From Taxillus chinensis (taxonomy: Eukaryota; Streptophyta; Magnoliopsida; Santalales; Loranthaceae), in assembly GCA_023512835.1 (NCBI GenBank), contig CM042084.1:57404793-57468792 (forward strand): 64,000 nucleotides of DNA. The letters run 5' to 3'. This document shows, piece by piece, positions 56,411-64,000 of this stretch. A program made the translations under genes and the position numbers. Under the pieces are notes generated by a model. That model worked only from the letters and a program-made list of their open reading frames with translations, was not told where the DNA came from and did no database searches. Position 1 is the stretch's first letter, and the number at the start of each line of letters is the position of its first letter.

Positions 56411-57790
56411 AGGTGGCTGCTCTTGTTCTTACACAACGATAGGATCACCAATCACTTGATCTGAGGGATGGTTTCGGGTCCATCTATAATTCGTGCATGT
56501 GTTGGTTGATCTTGAACAATTTGAAGCTCTTCCGGATTTGGTGGTTCAGCTTGTATCGACTGGTTGAGCTTCGTCCGGAGTAGATATTTCCGTATTGAGA
56601 GGTACGGATGAACTAGTTGGTTTTTCAACACTTTGTTTCTTTCGGTGTTAACTAGTCCGGACGGACTTGAAGGTGCTCCGGAATTTTGTGTATCCGTAGG
56701 AGTATGTCCGAAGCTAAATGGTAGTCGAGTCAGAGTCATCCGTAGCATCATCCACAAAATTTCGTTGTGTTTCGCTGATGCCACGTGGTTGGTCGGGATA
56801 TGTAACAGAATATTCATAAACTTCGAGTAATCGACGTTGCTGTCCATGACCCGCATGTTGGAATTTGAAGAACCGACTTTTGACCAAACGAGATTAGCTT
56901 CATCAAAGGTCACATGGATAGATTCTTCAACTTTAAAAAGTTTTCTATTGAAGACCCGATAAGCCTTGCTATGTAGTGAGTACCCGACAAAAATCCCATC
57001 ATCGGATTTTGGTTCAAATTTATTCCGGTCTCTTTCGTTATTGATCAAGATATAGCAAGTACACCCAAAAGCTCAAATGTGAAATTGAAGGTTTTCGTCC
57101 TCTCCACATCTCATAGGGTGTTTTCATGGTAGATTTATTTATTAGAGTTCTGTTTCAACATAGCAGGCGGTGGACACAACTCCAGCCCATAGATCGAGAG
57201 AAGCGTTGCCTCGCTAACATGGATCTACCAGCTTCAACTAAAGTTCGATTCTTGCGCTCGGCTACCCCATTTTGTTGTGGGGTTCGGGGAGCAGAGAAGT
57301 CATGCCGTATGCCCTGTTCGAACAATATGATCTCATTTCTGAAAATCAAATTTCGTACCATGATCACTCCCGATGCATTTAATGCTCATCCTTGTGAGTT
57401 GCTTATCCAGTTGAAGAGATCTACAAGATGTTCAAAAAGTTTGATCCTTTGATTTCGGGAACATCACCCATGTGTATCTGGTGAAATCATCGATAACCAC
57501 AAGGGTATATCTCGCACTTGCCTAGTGATTGAAACAGATATAGGACCACAGAGGTCCATATGAAGAAGTTGTAGAGAGAGTTATTATGGAGTTAACCGAT
57601 TTGCTCTTAAAGCCGTGTTTGGTCCTTTTACCAAGTTGGCATTCTCGACAGAGAGTCTCTCGGAGAACTTGAGTTTGGGTAGACCGGTGACAAGATCAAG
57701 TGACGCTAATTTGGACAAAGTCTTAAAGTTTAAATGTGCGCATCGCTTGTGCCATAACCAACTATCTTCATCTCTGTTGCTTTCGTGAGA
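56411..57790 (-). pseudogene. SIRE-type integrase remnant
   Basis: Minus strand: pre-integrase LWHKRCAHLNFKTLSKLASL with DLVTGLPKL (57780-57680), degraded catalytic start, then IRHDFSAPRTPQQNGVAERK and NRTLVEAGRSMLARQRFSRS (57300-57155, third catalytic residue in AERKN), and C-terminal EPKSDDGIFVGYSLHSKAYR, VFNRKLFKVEESIHVTFDEA (57010-56890). Linker to RT at 56880-56450 is serine/proline-rich. Multiple frame breaks. Confidence 0.88.
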
Positions 57791-58049
57791 AGCATACAGG
57801 GTCAGAAGAATTATTTCTTAAGACCACCGAGTATATGTCCCCATCTCTTGATCCGGATAACTTAACATCTCCTGGATAAGTTTTCTCTTCTTGTACCGTG
57901 TTGGACAAAAAGGAAACAAGAAATCCTTTGTCACATAGTTTATCGACACTTAAGAAATTATGCTTTAAACCTTCGACTAGTGCAACTTTAGTGATTGATA
58001 CACACCGTTAGTTAAAGTGTCATCACCTGATCTTACCTTTCTTGTTGTC

Positions 58050-58160
58050 GCCATATGAAACGGATGGACCTTGTTTATCATTAACTTCTACAAGCGAGTC
58101 TGATCACCCGTCATATGTCCGGAGCATCCACTATCAAGGATCCACTTGCTTTTATTGATC
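58050..58160 (-). pseudogene. SIRE-type aspartic protease active site
   Basis: On the minus strand WILDSGCSGHMTGDQTRL, the canonical copia protease active site (DSGCS.HMTGD) with all key residues kept, followed by a stop. It lies between gag and the pre-integrase region as expected. It is too short and interrupted to appear as a long ORF. Confidence 0.85.
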
Positions 58161-58718
58161 TTTAACTTCAAGTGATCCGGCAACGATTCCGGAGATGCCT
58201 CCGAAAGACAACAAGTTTACACTTTTGGTGTCCAAACTTGTTTCAGGCGGTTAGAGAGAGCAACGATATTGTCAACATTTACGGATTTGATTTTGTTAGG
58301 ACTCTTAGCTTTCCAAGTTGACATTAACTTGTTAGTTTCACGCTTCTTTTATTTGGGTTTTCTTGGGAGAGACACTCCTTTTAGATTTAGATTTTGTTTT
58401 GCTCGAAGAACCCCTTTTATAAAACTGATCTTTATTGGATTGAAATTGATTACAAAGCCAACTATCGGATAGACTCCAACATTCATAGTGATAATGACCC
58501 ATTTCCTACTGGATGGAACAGACACTATAATGTGAAGTACAAACAGGGGATACAGTCTCTTAGATTTTTCTGATTTTCTACTCGTTTCCTCGTGGCCTAA
58601 TCCATTACGTTTGGGTGACGCGCTCTTGGCCCTAAATGCGTCGGCCTTAGCCTTGTCTTTCTTTTTGGGTGCTACAGTTTTGGCTTTAACTGCAGCAGAC
58701 CTTCCCCTTCATCTTTAG

Positions 58719-60500
58719 TTACGGGTGATACTGGTTCGGGAAGTGCAGAATAAACCTCTGCTCCATGTTATAAACTATGGTGCCACCTGAAATGAAACCA
58801 TCCAACGGTTTAGATGTCTTGACAGGATATAAGTTGGTTAGTTTAGGAGTGAAATCCGGAGGACACTCAATAGCTTGAGCTATGGAAGTTGATGGTTCGG
58901 AACCTAGGCCAGGTTTGACTCGGATGTCGTCAAGATCGGTCCTAAAGGTAGAGGCTATTTCTCCGGATTTTAGCCACTTACGATTTATTTCCTTTTCCTG
59001 TTCCAGTTCATTTTCGAGTCTTTTTACTATAACTTTTAGGCCTGAGAGATTGGTATTTAACAAATGATTTTCAGCTCTTAGATCATGATACCAAGCTTCT
59101 TTTCCTCTGAAGTCGGTGACGTCCTTTTCGAGTCTATTAATAGTAAATTCAAGACGTTTGTTCGACTTTCCATATCTTTGTCCATTTGAGTAATTATTAG
59201 TCTCTCATTCTTTTCATGATCACATGCGTAGTAAGAGATTCTAATTTACTCAGAGCTCAGAGATAGAAGGTACCTCAGATTTGCCATGAGGTAGACGTTC
59301 GGCTTAGTGGTCGGCTCATCATCCGAGGATTCCTCTTCTTCTTCCGAGCCACTCATGTATTTTGTCACGAGCGCCTTCCTCTTGCTCTTGTCGTTATCCG
59401 AGGTGGAGCGGCGAGGAGTTACCTTGTCACTTTTCTCGGCCACTTTTGTTTTGAACCCGCATTCCTTGGCCCAGTGACCGGTTTTCCCACAGCTTGAAAC
59501 ATTCCTGGGAACTGGACTCCGGTCGCTCCTTCCTTTGGAACGATGATGATGAGCGTCTTCCGAACCCTTTTTTGCTTTTCCGTAGGAATCGCTCAAAGGA
59601 TTTGACAAGAAGGGCTATCTCCTCCTCCTCGTCGAATCGAATTGTCGGATACGTCCGTATCATCATTCCTCAAGCATGTTTAGACATTCCGTAGCTTTGA
59701 GAGCTACCCCCTTTTCTTTCCGGGCTATTTTCTCATATCTCGTCGAGTACTTAAACCCGACTTCGTGAGTCCGCAGCTCTCCATATAGTTCTTCAAGGGA
59801 ACATACCCTGGGCGTTTGTCCGATTGCATCCGGAGTTGTTTGGAGTAGTAGCGATCCGGCAAGGAGCGAAAGAACTTGTCATTAACTGGGATTGAGAATA
59901 ATGCTCATTGATGGTCTTCAGCTCAAGAATGAGCTTGTTGAATCTCCGATAGATGCTTTCAAGTGATTCGCCCGGTTTATGATTAAAACTCTCAAAGTTC
60001 ATTCGAGAGTGCAGATCACATTCCGCATCTGGGACCGACTCCCCTCATAGAGGATTGTCGTTTGTCCCAAACAACTTCTTTGCTGTCGTGTAGCCCTGGA
60101 CGTCCTGAAAGCCTCGGAATCCAAAGACGATGTAACATAAGCCGAGCCTTTTCACTAGCGCACTGCCAGGCTCTTTCATTGTTGGTAAGTTCAAGATCTG
60201 TCTTTGGCCTCCTAACTCCATGTTCTCCAATAGTCATCGGAATTGGAATCTCCTGATGAAGACATGGCCACATAAGATGATCATGGCATACCATAAACAT
60301 CTTCATGCGAGCTTTCCACCGGGGAGAAAAGCTCAGGTGTGAATTTGGGCGGTTTCGTTAAAGTAAAACCAGAACTCCGTGGTTGAGGAGCGGCGGCAAG
60401 CAGCAGTTGAGGTGGGTCGACATTTTCACCGCTCGCTTCGATTCGGGATAGGCTCCCGTGCACCTCCGGAGTTAAGGCGAGTGTTGAATAGCATACCGCT
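58719..60500 (-). pseudogene. SIRE-type gag remnant
   Basis: Minus strand, right to left: GFTLTKPPKFTPELFSPV, LELTNNERAWQCASEKARLM, LSGRPGLHDSKEVVWDK, MNFESFNHKPGESLESIYRR then FNKLILELKTINEHYSQSQL (gag UBN2 domain), CCHC knuckle CGKTGHWAKECGFKTKVAEK with its first Cys pair in another frame (59518-59455), an acidic stretch SGSEEEEESSDDEPT, and a coiled-coil C-terminus VIVKRLENELEQEKEINRKW (59063-58960). The layout equals that of 40739-42540. Frameshifts near 60290, 60010, 59790 and 59520. Confidence 0.88.
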
Positions 60501-60557
60501 TTCTTCGGCCATTTCTGAGATTGAAAGAGTGGGATCTCTACTTAGAACAAAGTAGAA

Positions 60558-60571
60558 CTTGCTCGATACCA
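60558..60571 (-). other. Primer-binding site of the minus SIRE element
   Basis: Minus strand TGGTATCGAGCAAG, two bases from the LTR end (GGGACCATCA). It corresponds to TGGTATCAGAGC with one base lost. Confidence 0.8.
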
Positions 60572-60573
60572 CT

Positions 60574-61820
60574 TGATGGTCCCTTGGAGCCTAAAAGGGG
60601 GGGGGGGGGAAGAGGCTCTTATTAAAGCTCTTTCCTTTCTCTCAAGACACAAACACTTATCTAGTTTAAGTGATAAAATCACTCGGAAGATAACTCAGGA
60701 TAGTGGAAGTATTTTGTTTTATTATCACAAGATTGAATACAACAAAATAGAAGCAAAACTCTCTTACACTCTGTTTACAAATGAACTCACACACTAGCCA
60801 AGTTCTATCTCTAAAGATGATAAAGCTCCTCTTTCTTGTTCGTCCCCTTTTTTTAATAATGTATAAGTATGAATATTTATACAAAACATTCCTAAGAGAC
60901 AACCTTGGAACTTGTAGTTCCGGAATGCGTTCCGCACTAACTATCCCTCGGTAATCTCTCCGCCTTGAGCTGCTGCGGATTGTGGAGCTCAAGATCTTGG
61001 ATTTGAAGAGTATAAGTGTCTTTGTGAGTTCCGAGATACAATTAAGGTTGTGTCCACATATCCGGATGATCCACGTGTAAGATTCTTCAGGTTCTCAATA
61101 CATTCGTCTTACATCGGGACACCACGAGCTGATAACTTTAAATGCGGTTTAGTTGGAGCGATGTCTTCTTGGTTCGGTGTAATTTTCCTTACTCCGTAGC
61201 TAATGAAGCTCGGAACCTTACTCCGTGCGGTGGTTGCTTACTCCGTATCTATTTAAGACTGGAATCCTTAGTCCGTGTCGCGCTTCCTTACTCCGCATGT
61301 AAGTTCCTTTACTCCGTATGTAAGTTCCTTACTCCAGCGAGTCTTGAAAAGTCTGATAACTTATTCCGTGTCAGCGCTTTCTTACTCCGCATGTAAGTTC
61401 CTTACTCCGTATGTAATTTCCTTTACTCGTATGTAATTTCCTTACTCCGTATGTAATTTCCTTATTCCGCATGTAGGTTCCTTACTCCGCATGTAGGTTC
61501 CTTACTCCGGGCGAGTAATACATCCGGATTCCTTACTCCGCATCTGGTTTCCTTACTCCGCACTTATCCTTTAAGTTCTTAGTCCGTAGGAATGTTCCTT
61601 ATTCCGTATGTATTTGTTACTTGGTTATTTACCAAGTGTTTGACGACACTCACTCTTGTCCGGATCAGGATTATGTATCCCGTCCTTAGCTTTGCTCTCA
61701 CGAGTGCATCTCTTGGATTAGTAACATATCTTCTCGCAATGATCAAATAAACACAAAAGATCTCGGATCAAATTACATAAGGCTTTATCAGCATTATCCA
61801 AATTCGGGTTTGATCCAACA
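60574..61820 (-). repeat. 5' LTR of the minus SIRE element
   Basis: On the minus strand TGTTGGATCAAACCCG to AAGGGACCATCA, 1247 bp with TG...CA ends. TATA-like TATAAATA (60874-60881, minus). A run of 13 G on the plus strand (60597-60609) is the poly-C before GGGACC seen in the other SIRE LTR. The U3 part holds a minisatellite (61180-61620). Confidence 0.85.
61180..61620. repeat. TTCCTTACTCCG minisatellite in LTR U3
   Basis: About 18-20 degenerate units based on TTCCTTACTCCGTATGTAAG, with commonest period 19-20 bp in the centre (61280-61510) and longer, irregular spacing at the edges. Variants alternate CGTATGTAA, CGCATGTAA and CGCATGTAG. It lies in the promoter-upstream part of the minus-strand LTR. 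The start and end units are single CTTACTCCG words. Confidence 0.85.
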
Positions 61821-62196
61821 CTAATCTTATGTGTCTACTACTTTTATATGTCTTAATAATTCTTTGCATTTTCGCCTCTCTTGTCTATGTTTACTATTCA
61901 CTTGCTCCCGAGTGTTTGGTGTTTGTTCCTCACCCCAGAAAGGGAGAGTGTTTCTACCCCCTATTGGGTCTCTAACCTCCTGCGACAAGTCCCAAAGAAC
62001 AATCTCACATCAATCAGGGCGAACATTGAGGTCGTCCTAATGAGGAGGCTCATGTGTACCTTGTCAAAAACACGTTTTAACGGGTTGCGACCCGTTAGAA
62101 ACAAATCCATGAGGGTGCAGCCCATGCGTGGGCACGCAGTGTAAGGCCCTAAGCGGACAATATTGTGATAGTGAGTGCCCTGGCCGAGATTCAACA
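61821..62196 (+). repeat. LTR 3' end of another element
   Basis: The stretch ends GCCGAGATTCAACA, followed by a primer-binding site, and carries GTGCAGCCCATGCGTGGGCA and CACGCAGTGTAAGGCCCTAA, words typical of an LTR terminus in plant elements. The left part has probably been cut by the minus SIRE insertion at 61820. The family is unassigned and no pol follows within the window. Confidence 0.55.
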
Positions 62197-62270
62197 AGTG
62201 GTATCGGAGGGTCAAATCCACACTCATGCATTCACAATTACCATTCTATTCCCTTTTAATCATGTATTCT
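62197..62270 (+). other. Primer-binding site and leader start
   Basis: AGTGGTATCGGAG (62197-62209) resembles the initiator-Met site. The following 65 bases are shared with 36031-36095. Confidence 0.55.
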
Positions 62271-63296
62271 CCTTCGTATTATGTAAAACCAATATGCTAG
62301 CATAAAACCCCCTCGATTGGAATTAAAATGGAATTTGATATAATGGATTAATTGTAATATTTGGTAACGAATTTATGTCTCTGTTTATCTGTTTATTGAT
62401 ATTTTTGAACATTTTTATGGAATAATATAGGCCATGTTATTCTATATATTAGGTACTTATATGATGAATTGAAAAATAAATTATAATTACAAGAAATTTA
62501 AGATAATCAAACTAGGGATTACATACTATGTGAAAGCCAGGATAAAACCTAAGTTGCCAAATCAAGAGTGAGTGTGATGCTAGCTCTAGGTTAAACAATC
62601 TTGTACTTAGTGGGTCACCCACCTTCCATGTCAAGGTGTACACAAAGCTATTGTGTTTTCAAGGAACTAGCTCATGAATTAGTGAATAGATAATAAATAA
62701 AAAACCAACGAGAACTAAATTTAGAAAACTACATTACCAAAAAAATACATCAAATGAAATCCTAGCTCCAATCTCCTTCTCATAAATCAGAAATCTCCAA
62801 TTGAACCATACTAAATTGTCATTAAATTGCCAAGATTGTAGTTGTTATTTAAATTATGTAATCTTCACTAGAAGATAAGCAAGAATCAATTTGCATCACC
62901 TGAGGTAAATTAGGATCTTTACCTAACCACCTTTTCAAGGGTTCGACAACCGGACTTAATCATTCACTATATTACTTTTGTGGTTTTGTACACTTGCAAA
63001 TCAACCAACGATTTTATGATAAAGCAAAAAATTGTTTAATTAACACAATCATACATATATAAGCATATATAACATAATCTTCTTTTTGATCTTTTAGGTG
63101 AATTTGTGTTAACGAACAACTGCTTTCAATCCTAGGCTACAAAAATCAAATTTATTTTAACTCTTTAACTAAATTTATAAATCTTTTAGTAACCTTTGTA
63201 GTATAATTATCATAGTACAATTTTAGTAACCAAAAATTATATATTTGTAATTTTCACAAATTATACAAATGTCAACAAACTCAATTGTGTCTTTAC
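62271..63296. other. AT-rich stretch without recognisable gene
   Basis: No ORF of note on either strand. The sequence GTGGGTCACCCAC (62609-62621) is a short perfect palindrome. Otherwise I see nothing that can be assigned. Confidence 0.5.
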
Positions 63297-63439
63297 CACT
63301 ACAAGAAATCAGACCCATCGTAACATTAATGATAACACTATTGAAAAATTATTATTGTGAGAATGAAAAAAGAAAAAAACTCGACTTCAACCCGCGGGTG
63401 GGATATTTTGGTGAATAACCGGGGGCGAGGATATTTTGG

Positions 63440-63655
63440 TGAATAGCTAAGTGTTACCGCCCGCTCTTCCCCCATAATTGACATAAATAAAAAAGTCCCC
63501 AATCCTATCTCTTTGATGAAAACTTTGAAGAACCCTAGAACCTTAATCCACGACGACTGAGAATATCCTCGTAACTCCTAGGGCTTCCAAGTAATAGCAC
63601 CACACTGCATCTCATTTCTTCGTCTCTCCCCGCTCTCACCTTCCAATCTGCAAAT
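63440..63655 (+). promoter_or_regulatory. Ribosomal-protein-gene-like promoter and 5' UTR
   Basis: AACCCTAG (63531-63538) and CTAGGGCTT (63579-63587) are telo-box and site-II-like words common in plant ribosomal protein promoters. The stretch TCTCATTTCTTCGTCTCTCC just before the ATG is a pyrimidine-rich leader of the kind seen in translation-machinery genes. This fits the exon that follows. Confidence 0.5.
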
Positions 63656-63684
63656 ATGGCAACTCAAATGAGAAAAAGTGAAAG
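63656..63684 (+). pseudogene. Ribosomal protein S3-like exon 1 with 1-base deletion
   Basis: ATGGCAACTCAAATGAG followed by AAAAAGTGAAAG and GTATGT. The frame reads MATQM, as in the start of plant 40S ribosomal protein S3 (MATQ-I/M-SKKRK); with one missing base after ATGAG the rest would align with the lysine-rich end of that first exon. AAG|GTATGT is a good splice donor at 63685. No second exon is found in the remaining 316 bases. S3 is a component of the small subunit near the mRNA entry site. The call rests on about 29 bases plus the promoter words, so it is tentative. Confidence 0.4.
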
Positions 63685-64000
63685 GTATGTTCCTCTCCAT
63701 TCTCCATCATCTTCTTATGCTTCATCGTTGCGTATCACAAAAGAACATACATCCACGAACATTAGGAAGTAAATTGAATATTGATCACAAGTATCTTTAA
63801 TTGTGATGGCAAAAGATTTGATCATATTTTAACTATTAAAAGAGTTGTCAATTGCAAAGAGGTAGTCGTCACATTAGGATAAATCACCTTTAAGATATTA
63901 AAACAAAAAAATTTAATCTCTACATTGCTAAAATTAAGAAGTTAGGGATAGTGGATAATTTCTCCAATACCCTGAAACAAAGTGGGACAATAATCGCCTC

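Larger units (their letters stand above)
51043..61820 (-). mobile_element. SIRE-type copia element, minus strand
   Basis: Read right to left: 5' LTR (60574-61820), primer-binding site, gag with CCHC and coiled coil, protease, integrase, RT, RNase H, spacer, envelope-like region. It is more complete than the plus-strand element, keeping protease and integrase, but every frame is broken and no 3' LTR is found. Its LTR (1247 bp) shows no similarity to the 2049-bp LTR of the plus element, so the two are different families within the lineage. Confidence 0.82.
63297..64000 (+). mobile_element. Candidate CACTA transposon, left end (partial)
   Basis: CACTACAAGAAATC at 63297 is the common terminal sequence of plant CACTA (En/Spm) elements. 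Sub-terminal words CATCGTAACATTAATGATAA (63316-63335) and later ATAATTGACATAA would suit sub-terminal repeats. The other terminus is not within the window, so neither the 3-bp target duplication nor the inverted repeat can be checked. The interior contains ribosomal-gene-like sequence. Confidence 0.45.

Overview
The window looks like the repeat-rich, gene-poor part of a flowering-plant nuclear genome. Nearly everything recognisable is a degraded LTR retrotransposon: Ty1/copia (one short-LTR element and two SIRE/Maximus-type elements with an envelope-like ORF) and Ty3/gypsy (a Tekay/Del-like chromovirus, several related solo LTRs and one Tat/Ogre-like LTR). There are also a truncated LINE, a candidate hAT element and one end of a candidate CACTA transposon. 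No intact host gene and no intact element ORF was found. Species cannot be told from the sequence.

Layout. 0-5.9 kb: an LTR fragment with CACGTG hairpins, then a broken gene matching the plant DUF7745 family, split by a solo LTR (2922-5309). 5.9-11.06 kb: a copia element with 107-bp LTRs, a perfect 5-bp target duplication (GGTCC) and a frameshifted gag-pol. 11.07-29.36 kb: a chromovirus whose gag-protease region is a seven-copy tandem array (13.06-17.40 kb). Its RT/RNase H is split by two foreign LTRs (18086-21526 and 22171-24453, both with exact target duplications), and its 3' LTR holds a LINE fragment (28281-29101). 29.4-33.2 kb: AT-rich sequence without a recognisable gene. 33.2-35.8 kb: candidate hAT element and a second solo LTR. 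36.6-40.7 kb: two copies of one SIRE-type LTR in inverted orientation; the right copy opens a plus-strand SIRE-type element (to about 51.15 kb), itself holding a minus-strand solo LTR (43819-45650). 51.0-61.8 kb: a second SIRE-type element on the minus strand, meeting the first tail to tail through their envelope-like regions. 61.8-62.3 kb: an LTR end with a primer-binding site. 63.3-64.0 kb: a CACTA-like terminus followed by what looks like the promoter, 5' UTR and first exon of a ribosomal protein S3 gene with one base missing.

The relations are those of nested insertion. Five exact or near-exact target duplications give the order: the DUF7745 gene and chromovirus are older than the LTRs inside them, and the plus SIRE element is older than the LTR in its integrase-RT region. 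Five solo LTRs or solo-like LTRs show repeated LTR-LTR recombination.

The least expected signals are: the seven-copy gag-protease array with copy-specific deletions graded from edge to centre; a shared layout in the Tekay-like LTRs (GA-rich leader, splice-donor-like site, then a conserved pyrimidine-tract AG site 0.7-1.5 kb on), which suggests a leader intron inside the LTR; a promoter-like block just before an envelope-like ORF; and the ribosomal-protein exon beside a CACTA terminus. All identities were judged by eye and family names from memory; no alignment or search was run.
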